Positions 1 to 6,128 of a stretch of 12,180 nt of DNA are shown piece by piece. The notes below the pieces were generated by a model. It saw only the letters and a program-made list of their open reading frames with translations. It did not search any database and was not told the origin of the DNA. The stretch spans positions 1 to 12,180 of the forward strand of contig CBDDRC010000048.1 of NCBI GenBank assembly GCA_965232985.1, in the 5' to 3' direction. The position numbers and the translations under genes were made by a program. The DNA is from JADFDG01 sp965232985 (GTDB lineage Bacteria; Pseudomonadota; Gammaproteobacteria; Pseudomonadales; JADFDG01). The first letter of the stretch is position 1. Every line of letters starts with the position of its first letter.

Positions 1-114
1 GAAAACGCCGGGAGAAAGTCCGCGATCAAAGTGCCTGCCGATCAAGACAGTGCCAGTAGCGGGCCGACAGTAAACAGAAGCGCGCTTGAAACGCTGTTCG
101 GGCAGGGCATCTGA
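1..114 (+). CDS. C-terminal end of an unidentified upstream tail/baseplate protein (partial)
   Basis: Frame 1 is open from the first base to a TGA at 112-114 and gives the last 37 residues of a protein, ending in SALETLFGQGI. The stop overlaps the ATG of the next gene by one base (TGATG), which is the coupled arrangement seen throughout this operon, so I take it as a real gene end. The tail is hydrophilic, with Lys, Ser, Asp and Gln, and shows no recognisable motif. From its position just before the baseplate plug and hub genes it could be a tape-measure-adjacent or tail-hub protein, but the fragment is too short to assign. Its start lies outside the window. Confidence 0.6.
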   Translation, partial: ENAGRKSAIKVPADQDSASSGPTVNRSALETLFGQGI

Positions 115-434
115 TGGCCATCGAGATTTACAAGATCCCGCTGGCGAATATCCCACAGCGATTTCTGATCAGCCTGGGCGGCAGATCGCTGACAATAGAA
201 AACCGCTACAACGCAGAGGCGCGTTACTGGACAATCTCGCTGTTCGACGGCGATTCCGGTGACGTGATTTTTACCAATATGCCGTTGGTGACTGGCACTG
301 ATCTGCTGCGGCAGTACAAACATCTGGGGCTCGTGGGTAAATTATTTGTTCTTACCGACGGCGACAACAACGCGACGCCGACTGAAAAGAGCCTGGGCGT
401 TGACTCTAACCTCTACTACCTGGTTGACCAATGA
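114..434 (+). CDS. Baseplate plug protein, DUF6983-like
   Basis: This 106-residue protein resembles the small plug proteins (DUF6983 family, as in the simple baseplate of cyanophage Pam3) that sit in the central channel of contractile-tail baseplates next to the hub. Visible family-like features are the short length, the N-terminal MAIEIYKIPL strand, the core NRYNAEARYWTISLFD followed by a glycine/aspartate turn, and a strand with TGTDLLRQY before the end. ATG 114 overlaps the previous TGA and is preceded by CAGGG at 103-107, a fair ribosome-binding site. The stop overlaps the next start as ATGA. Its place directly before the hub and spike genes supports the assignment. The family name comes from remembered sequence character and was not checked by a search. 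Confidence 0.72.
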   Translation: MAIEIYKIPLANIPQRFLISLGGRSLTIENRYNAEARYWTISLFDGDSGDVIFTNMPLVTGTDLLRQYKHLGLVGKLFVLTDGDNNATPTEKSLGVDSNLYYLVDQ

Positions 435-1327
435 GCCGCCAATATATCCGCAGTTGCAACCTGGTGGTATCAGGCGCGGGTGGCAGCGGGCTGGATCTGT
501 CGAATATGCGAATAGTGTTCACAGTCCGGAAAACGGACTCGCAGACGCCCAACACGGCGGAAATACGTATCTACAATCTGGCGCCAAACACCGCGCAGCA
601 GATACGCGATGAATTCCAGGCGGTGAGTTTGCAGGCGGGATACGAGCACAACAAAGGCGTTATTTTCACCGGGAACATCAAACAGGTGCGCATGGGTAGG
701 GACAATGGCACGGACAGCTATGTTGATATCGCGGCAGGTGATGGCGACGAGGCGTACAACAACTCGGTCGTCAATACCACGCTGTCTGCTGGGGCAACCC
801 AGTCGGACCAGATCAACACCGCGGCCAAAACGCTGAAGGGCGTGGACAGGGGCTATGTCGCCGACACAGGCGGCCAAGGGCTGCCGCGCGGCAAATCCCT
901 GTACGGTATGACGCGGGACTACATGCGGCAATCAGCGGCCGCCAGCGGCACGACGTGGAGCATCCAGGACGGGCGTCTGCAGGTGGTGGAACGGTCGTCG
1001 GTACTCCCCAACCAGGCCGTGCTACTGACTGGTCAAACGGGGCTTATCGGATCGCCCGAACAAACGAACGACGGTATCCGGGCGCTGTGCCTGTTGAATC
1101 CCATGCTCCAGGTCGGCGGCCGCGTTAAAATAGATGCGGCAGTCACCGAGGCGAGGGCCAGTGCGGACACGGAACAAAAACCAGCAGCGATCAGCGCGGA
1201 TGGTGTCTACCGGGTGCTAGCCATCGAGCACGCGGGCGATACGTTCGGCGACACATGGTTCAGTGATTTAATTTGTCTGGATGTTGATGAATCAGCGCCG
1301 GCCGACAAAAAGGTGAAGAAGACGTGA
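431..1327 (+). CDS. Baseplate hub protein (gp27/gpD-like)
   Basis: This 298-residue protein is probably the trimeric hub that connects the tail tube to the piercing spike. Features seen are an N-terminal strand-rich domain (about residues 1-100) containing the motif AEIRIYNLAPNTAQQI, which is typical of phage hub proteins where it reads like 'v.IyNLs..t...i'. This is followed by a strand with FTGNI and a DxSxxVDIAAGDGD segment, and by a C-terminal half (about 165-298) with WSIQDGRLQVVERS and a late VYRVLAIEHAGDTFGDTW. ATG 431 overlaps the plug stop (ATGA), so translation is probably coupled; no strong ribosome-binding site is seen. The gene is followed at once by the spike gene, the normal order hub-spike-wedge. 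The Lys-rich C-terminus (KKVKKT) may be flexible. Exact family membership is inferred from context and pattern. Confidence 0.8.
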   Translation: MSRQYIRSCNLVVSGAGGSGLDLSNMRIVFTVRKTDSQTPNTAEIRIYNLAPNTAQQIRDEFQAVSLQAGYEHNKGVIFTGNIKQVRMGRDNGTDSYVDIAAGDGDEAYNNSVVNTTLSAGATQSDQINTAAKTLKGVDRGYVADTGGQGLPRGKSLYGMTRDYMRQSAAASGTTWSIQDGRLQVVERSSVLPNQAVLLTGQTGLIGSPEQTNDGIRALCLLNPMLQVGGRVKIDAAVTEARASADTEQKPAAISADGVYRVLAIEHAGDTFGDTWFSDLICLDVDESAPADKKVKKT

Positions 1328-1980
1328 GACGCGAAGAGAGAGTCGATGACCCCGAGGAATCTCTGCGCCTCGCGATGGAAAACGCACAGTCACAGATGTG
1401 GACGGCGCTGCCCGGTCTGGTAGTTTCGGTAAACCTGTTCGCGCAGACGTTATCCGTACAGCCGGCGATCCAGGGAACCATTACCAGCGCGGATGGTGAG
1501 GCGCAATCGGTGAATCTGCCCCTGCTGGTTGATGTTCCCATCGTCTGGCCGCGCGCGGGTGGATTCGCGCTGACGTTTCCGGTTGCGATCAATGATGAGG
1601 TTCTTGTCGTTTTCGCCAGCCGCTGCATCGATTCGTGGTGGCAGTCCGGCAAGATAGATACTCAGGCCGAGGTGCGAATGCACGATTTGTCCGATGGGTT
1701 CGCCATCCTCGCGCCGACCAGCCAACCCCGGCGACTGGCCAACGTCAGCCAGACCAATGCACAGCTCAGGGATGTGGCCGGGACAACGTTCGTCGAGATG
1801 ATGCCGGGCGGCGCGATTCGCCTGAAGGCAGCGAGCAATATGGTATTAGACGCGCCTAATATAACGATTACCGGAATGGTGACGCAGACAGGCGGCATGA
1901 GCATAGGCGGCATCGTGTTCGGAACGCACACCCACAACGATCCTCAGGGCGGCTCGGTCGGCCCTCCGGCAAATGGTTGA
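1324..1980 (+). CDS. Baseplate piercing spike protein, Gp138-type
   Basis: This 218-residue protein matches the organisation of central spikes related to phi92 gp138. An N-terminal OB-fold-like domain (about residues 15-130) carries the characteristic run LPLLVDVPIVWPRAGGFALT and the later strand VLVVFASRCIDSWWQSG. A middle strand-rich stretch follows (VEMMPGGAIRLKAASN, then PNITITG). The C-terminal tip reads GTHTHNDPQGG. The two histidines at residues 202 and 204 form the HxH motif that in P2 gpV and phi92 gp138 binds an iron ion at the apex of the trimer. The protein is expected to sit below the hub and pierce the outer membrane. GTG 1324 overlaps the hub stop (GTGA) and is preceded by AGGTGA at 1311-1316, which supports this non-ATG start. 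Confidence 0.88.
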   Translation: MRREERVDDPEESLRLAMENAQSQMWTALPGLVVSVNLFAQTLSVQPAIQGTITSADGEAQSVNLPLLVDVPIVWPRAGGFALTFPVAINDEVLVVFASRCIDSWWQSGKIDTQAEVRMHDLSDGFAILAPTSQPRRLANVSQTNAQLRDVAGTTFVEMMPGGAIRLKAASNMVLDAPNITITGMVTQTGGMSIGGIVFGTHTHNDPQGGSVGPPANG

Positions 1981-1983
1981 GGA
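1979..1983 (+). promoter_or_regulatory. Ribosome-binding site favouring TTG 1991
   Basis: GAGGA begins inside the spike stop codon and lies about 7-8 bases before TTG 1991. The alternative ATG at 1973 lies upstream of this site and cannot use it. This is the reason the wedge gene is called from a TTG. Confidence 0.5.
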
Positions 1984-1990
1984 TAGGCCG

Positions 1991-2344
1991 TTGAAATACC
2001 GTAAACTGGACGCAGCCGGAGATATGGTTTTTGGCAATCAGTCAGCGGATTTTTACCGCGACCAACCCGAGGCGGTGGCGCAGGCAGTGCTGACACGCCT
2101 GAAACTGTGGACAGGCGAATGGTTCCTCGATACAACCGAGGGCACACCGTGGCAGCAGGCGGTACTGGGCACGAACAACACCAGAACAGCAGAGCCTGTT
2201 ATCCGCGCCCGGATACTCGGCACGCAGGGAGTTAAAGAGATTATTGATTTCCGTCTGGACATTGACCCTGACAGCCGCACCGCGACGATCAGCGCGGAGA
2301 TCGATACCGTCTACGGGCAGGCCACACTGCAGGGAGTCATCTAG
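1991..2344 (+). CDS. Baseplate wedge protein, gpW/gp25-like
   Basis: This is a small wedge protein of the gp25-like type, 117 residues from the chosen start. Gp25 homologues bind the baseplate inner ring and help nucleate sheath assembly. The sequence shows the short length, an early DFYRDQPEAVAQAVLTRL helix, the conserved-looking WFLDTTEGTPW at residues 44-54 and a closing strand-rich part (RTATISAEIDTVYGQA). I chose TTG 1991 because GAGG at 1979-1982 lies 8 bases upstream and the product then begins MKYRKLD, the type of start I associate with this family. An in-frame ATG at 1973 would add six residues (MVEDRP) but has no visible ribosome-binding site. The TAG stop overlaps the GTG of the J-like gene by one base. 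Confidence 0.8.
   Translation: MKYRKLDAAGDMVFGNQSADFYRDQPEAVAQAVLTRLKLWTGEWFLDTTEGTPWQQAVLGTNNTRTAEPVIRARILGTQGVKEIIDFRLDIDPDSRTATISAEIDTVYGQATLQGVI
2331..2336 (+). promoter_or_regulatory. Ribosome-binding site for GTG 2344
   Basis: AGGGAG lies 7 bases before GTG 2344, inside the end of the gp25-like gene. It supports the non-ATG start of the baseplate J-like gene and coupling with the upstream wedge gene. Confidence 0.6.
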
Positions 2345-3510
2345 TGGCGCTGGGCTATGTCGACGAAACCGGGTTTCACTACCCGGACTATCCTACCGTC
2401 CTCGAGTATTACAAAAACCAGTACCGCGCGATTTACGGACAGGATGTGTATCTCGAGCCTGACTCACAGGACGGCCAGTGGCTCGCCATCATTGCGCGCT
2501 CGGCATTCGATGCATATTCCGTGGCGGCAGCAGCCTACAATTCGTTTTCGCCGCTGACCGCGCAGGGTGACGCGCTATCGCGTAATGTGAAGATCAACGG
2601 CATCGCGAGACTGGTGGCGAGTTACTCGACGGCGGACCTCACGATTATCGGCGCGCCAGGGGCCGTCATCACCAACGGACAGGCCGAGGACACACTCGGT
2701 CAGAAATGGGTATTACCGGCATCGGTAACGATCCCCGTTGACGGCCTCATCATCATCACCGCCAACGCTGCCACCATCGGCGCAGTCTCGGCGGCGGCGG
2801 ACACCATCAACAAAATAGCAACGCCGACACTCGGCTGGCAGTCAGTAAACAACGTGGCGGCGGCAACGCCTGGCGATCCGGTTGAGTCTGACGCGGAACT
2901 ACGAATACGGCAGAGTCGATCAACAATGATTCCGTCGCTGTCGGTGATGGAAGGAATTGAAGGAGGAATCGCCTCGCTACCGGGCGTCAACCGCGTGCGC
3001 GGATATGAAAACGATTCGTCCGCCACCGACGTGAACGGATTGCCGGCGCACAGCATCACGTTCGTCGTCGAGGGCGGCCTGACTCAGGATATCGCACTGG
3101 TTATTGCCGCCAAAAAAACACCCGGCACACCAACCACGGGCACCACTGTTTTTACGACGACGGATGACAACGGTATCCCCAATGTAATACGTTTTCATCG
3201 CCCGGTGGTCGAGGAGATCACCGTTGAGGTTTCGCTCAAGGCGCTGCCCGGCTTCTCGTCGGCCACTACCGAGCTGATCAAATCCGCCATAGCCGATCAC
3301 ATCAATGCGCTGGATATCGGCGACGATATCTACGTCTCTAAACTCTACGTCCCGGCGAATCTTGGCAATCCGGATATCGCCAACACGTTCAATATCACTC
3401 GGATCCGAGTGCGCACCAATGCGGGATCGCTATCAACAAATGATCTCGCGCTGATGTTTAATGCCATAGCCGTCTGCACGCCGGCATCCGTCCTGGTGCT
3501 GGTCACTTGA
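2344..3510 (+). CDS. Baseplate J-like wedge protein
   Basis: This 388-residue protein is of the baseplate J / gp6 type, which forms the ring of wedges around the hub. The N-terminus has the usual pattern of this family: LEYYKNQYRAIYGQDVYLEPDSQDGQWLA-like sequence (about residues 18-47), then a helix of small residues (DAYSVAAAAYNSF). The middle shows the family signature GDPVESDAELRIRQSRS from residue 177 on, followed by GIASLPGVNRVRGYEND. The C-terminal third (VEVSLKALPG, then a long helix and a final NITRIRV segment) also fits. It starts at GTG 2344, overlapping the TAG of the wedge gene, and ends in a TGA that overlaps a TTG start of the next gene. Length and order after gp25-like agree with the family. 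Confidence 0.9.
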   Translation: MALGYVDETGFHYPDYPTVLEYYKNQYRAIYGQDVYLEPDSQDGQWLAIIARSAFDAYSVAAAAYNSFSPLTAQGDALSRNVKINGIARLVASYSTADLTIIGAPGAVITNGQAEDTLGQKWVLPASVTIPVDGLIIITANAATIGAVSAAADTINKIATPTLGWQSVNNVAAATPGDPVESDAELRIRQSRSTMIPSLSVMEGIEGGIASLPGVNRVRGYENDSSATDVNGLPAHSITFVVEGGLTQDIALVIAAKKTPGTPTTGTTVFTTTDDNGIPNVIRFHRPVVEEITVEVSLKALPGFSSATTELIKSAIADHINALDIGDDIYVSKLYVPANLGNPDIANTFNITRIRVRTNAGSLSTNDLALMFNAIAVCTPASVLVLVT

Positions 3511-6128
3511 CACCTGCGCAGTTCACCCAGGCTGTAATCAATGACATGCAGCTGCCGAACGACGGCTCGCAGCTGGGCTATGCCCGCACCGTATGGGCAT
3601 TTACCTGCATGGGCCTTCAGGCGCGCGGTGACTTCACCCCGACGTGGTGGCATACCAGCAACCCGGCATGGAAGACATCTACCCCATGGACAGCGATCAC
3701 ACCCTGGTGGCAGATCATGCCCATGGTCGGCAACACGATCGACCGCCCGCAGGTGGAGGTAGGCACTATCGCCACCATTGCCCGCCTGGCTGGGACGCAG
3801 ACATGGGTAACCATCAACAAATCAAAAAGCGGGTGGTGGTACGTCGGTGACCCGGCCGGAACGCAGGTCGGATCGCTGGTACATACGCCAGGCACTATTC
3901 CTGGGTATCCAACCGACATATTTACCATGGCCGGCGGCACCACAACGTTGCACGGCGGGTCCGGCGTATTCACGCACAATCACACGCTTTACAACGGAAT
4001 TATTCATTGTGTCGCGGCCCGCATGGTGGGACCCAATGCCGCGCAAGCGCATGTTGCGCTGTGGTCTGGCATGGACTACTACCCATTCAACGGCGCCTCG
4101 ATCAACCAGACAGACGGTTTTTGGCCAAGCGTCTCGACGGGGCGGCTGAAAAAAATTACCACGTCATGGCAGATATTCTGCACCGCCCCACTGGATAATC
4201 CAGGCCACGCCGGAGACGACGCCAGCTACCCTTCCGGCAATGCCGGCGTCTTCATGTCGGTGGCGGGCTTGCAGGCCAACCCGGTGGCTGAGCCGTCCGG
4301 GCTGTTGCCTACTACCGGCCCTGCGCAAAACCAGGCGCCAGTCGTCAATGCCGGTGCCGACCGATCCATCACGCTGCCAAATACCGTGGCACTCGCGGGG
4401 ACTGTCACGGATGATGGGCTGCCGATTGGGTCGCCGGTGACATACGCCTGGACAAAAGTTTCAGGCCCCGGAGTCGTGACATTCTCGGACAGCACGATAT
4501 TGAATCCTGTGGCGACGTTCGGATCGTCGGGGACATTCGTGCTGCGCCTCACAGCGAATGACGGCAGCCTGAGCGCGGCCGATAATATAACGGTCAATGT
4601 TGCGCCGGCATCCGCGCCAACCAACCAGACGCCTGCAGAATTTATCGCCGAGGTCATCTCGGATATGCAGAGCACGAACGCCGGCGTAATCATAGGGCAG
4701 CAGTTTGATAGGTACGCCGCCGTGTATATGGGGATGGCGGCGCGCGGCGACCAGACGCCAGTATGGTGGGTTCCGACCGGCCCCTATGCGTCGTGGACAA
4801 AAGGGCCTGCGGCGTGGACAGCCACGTCGCCGGAGTGGTGGGCGTTTCCTCTGTCAGGCAACACCGCCACAAACGTGAGCATAGAAATAGGCCACATGAT
4901 CACGATAGGCCGGCTGGCAGGCACCAACACATGGGCCGTCGTCGTGGATGTGGGCGGTGGCATTGCCACACTGAACGATTCCAACGGTGGATATATATCA
5001 GATATCACGCCAACCGCGGGGACTGTGCCGGCGTACACCAGCAGTATATACGCGTGGACTCCTGGCACCGGCGGCGGGAACAGGATCCACGGTTTTTCGG
5101 GCGTCTCCGAGATCAATGTGCAGTTGTACGACGCTGTAATTCATTGCGTCGCGATGCGCTTGGTCGGACCCGAAGCGGATATCGCGCAGTTCGCGCTGTG
5201 GTCGTCACTCTATTGGTATCCAGACGTTGATTATGTGATCGGCCAGAACGATAACGGCCCGGCATTTCTGCCGCAATCGTGCAGCAGCCGCCTGAAATTG
5301 ATAACCGATGATTGGTCATACACCGCCTGCGCGCCTATCAACCCACCGGGCCGCGGTGCAAGCGCCGGTGATTTCCCGCTGGGCGATTCGTCCGGCGTCT
5401 ACGCCAATCTCGCGACGATGGTATCCAACCCGCCGAGCCAGCCTGTTGGACTATTGCCGACAGACCAGGCGCCCAACCTCGCGCCTGTCGTTAGCGCCGG
5501 CACGGATCAAACGATCACGCTGCCTAGTGCAGCAACGCTCGCGGGTACTGTTACCGATGACGGGCTGCCCGGCACTGGGTTAACGCGTGTGTGGGCAAAA
5601 GTTGATGGGCCTGGAAACGTTGCATTTTCAGACGCCGCCGCGTTGAACCCTGTGGTGAATTTCAGTTCGGCAGGCGTCTACGTGCTGAGCCTGACCGCGA
5701 ATGACGGCGCATTGATTACCACGGACACGGTAACGATAACGGTCAATGCCGCGCCGATATTACCGCCGCCAGTGAACCAAGCGCCTGTCGTCAGCGCGGG
5801 GCCGGACCAAACGGTGGTGATGGAAAAACAAATCGGTGGCGTTTTCACCACTACCACGACGGCCACTTACTGGGGGTCGCCACCGCCGCCGCTGGCTCTG
5901 GTATCGCTTGGAGCATTGGCGGGGAACATGACCCTAACCAAAGACACGGCAGCGACTTACTGGGGGTCGCCACCGCCACCCGTTGCTCTAATGTCCGATG
6001 GACTGCTGGCGGGGAACACAATCCTATCCCGAACCACAACCGCCAATTACTATGTGCTGTCCACCGCCCCCCAAAAATTGGGCGTATTCAATTCCTCAAC
6101 ATTCAACAGCGGCATGCTGGGGGCTTAA
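3507..6128 (+). CDS. Large tail protein with two Trp-rich repeats and PKD/Ig-like domains
   Basis: This 873-residue protein is of unknown specific function and is probably an extended baseplate-attached fibre or adhesin. Its layout is regular: Trp-rich repeat A1 (residues 2-269), PKD/Ig-like domain 1 (275-365), repeat A2 (375-652), PKD domain 2 (657-748), a PKD domain cut off after its first strand (757-774), then about 100 residues with 30-residue repeats containing YWGSPPPP. Repeats A1 and A2 share ARGDxTPxWW, IxIxRLAGTxTW, HCVAxRxVGP and a closing GLLPT; I do not recognise the family, though the paired tryptophans would suit glycan binding. The PKD domains show AGxDxxITLP, GTVTDDGLP and xLTANDG. 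TTG 3507 overlaps the J-gene stop. This start is supported because A2 aligns with A1 right back to residue 2. Composition resembles the flanking baseplate genes. Confidence 0.85.
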   Translation: MTPAQFTQAVINDMQLPNDGSQLGYARTVWAFTCMGLQARGDFTPTWWHTSNPAWKTSTPWTAITPWWQIMPMVGNTIDRPQVEVGTIATIARLAGTQTWVTINKSKSGWWYVGDPAGTQVGSLVHTPGTIPGYPTDIFTMAGGTTTLHGGSGVFTHNHTLYNGIIHCVAARMVGPNAAQAHVALWSGMDYYPFNGASINQTDGFWPSVSTGRLKKITTSWQIFCTAPLDNPGHAGDDASYPSGNAGVFMSVAGLQANPVAEPSGLLPTTGPAQNQAPVVNAGADRSITLPNTVALAGTVTDDGLPIGSPVTYAWTKVSGPGVVTFSDSTILNPVATFGSSGTFVLRLTANDGSLSAADNITVNVAPASAPTNQTPAEFIAEVISDMQSTNAGVIIGQQFDRYAAVYMGMAARGDQTPVWWVPTGPYASWTKGPAAWTATSPEWWAFPLSGNTATNVSIEIGHMITIGRLAGTNTWAVVVDVGGGIATLNDSNGGYISDITPTAGTVPAYTSSIYAWTPGTGGGNRIHGFSGVSEINVQLYDAVIHCVAMRLVGPEADIAQFALWSSLYWYPDVDYVIGQNDNGPAFLPQSCSSRLKLITDDWSYTACAPINPPGRGASAGDFPLGDSSGVYANLATMVSNPPSQPVGLLPTDQAPNLAPVVSAGTDQTITLPSAATLAGTVTDDGLPGTGLTRVWAKVDGPGNVAFSDAAALNPVVNFSSAGVYVLSLTANDGALITTDTVTITVNAAPILPPPVNQAPVVSAGPDQTVVMEKQIGGVFTTTTTATYWGSPPPPLALVSLGALAGNMTLTKDTAATYWGSPPPPVALMSDGLLAGNTILSRTTTANYYVLSTAPQKLGVFNSSTFNSGMLGA
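3510..5462 (+). repeat. Pair of diverged ~270-residue Trp-rich repeats (3510-4313 and 4629-5462)
   Basis: Both copies begin with TPA(Q/E)F and a helix ending in DMQ, run through WW-containing segments, a GxIxTIxRLAGTxTW strand, HCVAxRxVGPxA, and end in GLLPT. They are clearly homologous at protein level but well diverged in DNA, so the duplication is old. Each copy is followed by a PKD domain, so the duplicated unit was repeat plus PKD. Cys is kept in the HCVA motif and near the RLK strand. Confidence 0.8.
4329..4601 (+). other. PKD/Ig-like domain 1
   Basis: These 91 residues show the PKD-type pattern NQAPVVNAGAD, GTVTDDGLP, YAWTKVSGPG, FSDS and LRLTANDG, and end in TVNV. Such domains form stiff beta-sandwich spacers in surface proteins and phage fibres. 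It serves as the reference for judging the truncated and split copies farther along. Confidence 0.75.
5475..5750 (+). other. PKD/Ig-like domain 2
   Basis: These 92 residues are aligned without large gaps to domain 1 and carry AGTDQTITLP, GTVTDDGLPG, VWAKVDGPG and LSLTANDG. A short proline linker (ILPPPVNQ) leads to the truncated third domain. Confidence 0.75.
5775..5828 (+). other. Truncated PKD domain 3: N-terminal strand only
   Basis: NQAPVVSAGPDQTVVMEK reproduces the first 18 residues of PKD domains 1 and 2 and then stops being PKD-like. The sequence that follows (QIGGVFTTTTT) belongs to the proline/threonine repeat region. The expected continuation, beginning TTLNGIATDDDLP, appears at 8669-8935 in another gene. 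Confidence 0.75.
5865..6044 (+). repeat. 90-base (30-residue) tandem repeat, two units
   Basis: Units at 5865-5954 and 5955-6044 both start with the same 23 bases (5865-5887 and 5955-5977), encoding TYWGSPPP. Both continue with a variable stretch that ends in G-x-LAGN-x-(T/I)-L-(T/S). A degenerate third copy follows (NYYVLSTAP). The exact identity of the 23-base start against the diverged remainder suggests recent exchange or selection on that segment. Confidence 0.8.
6119..6123 (+). promoter_or_regulatory. Ribosome-binding site for ATG 6129
   Basis: GGGGG lies 5 bases before ATG 6129, at the end of the preceding gene. It gives the tailspike gene its own initiation site even though it directly abuts the upstream stop. 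Confidence 0.45.

Noticed and set aside
470..931. Open frame of 153 codons on the minus strand within the hub gene
   Set aside because: The + strand frame encodes a recognisable hub protein in an overlapping operon; the antisense product is Arg/His-rich and looks like a shadow.
4226..4693. Long open frame on the minus strand (155 codons) opposite the first PKD domain
   Set aside because: It lies fully inside a well-supported + strand gene with clear domain repeats. GC-rich coding DNA often leaves the opposite strand open, and its product shows no family pattern.
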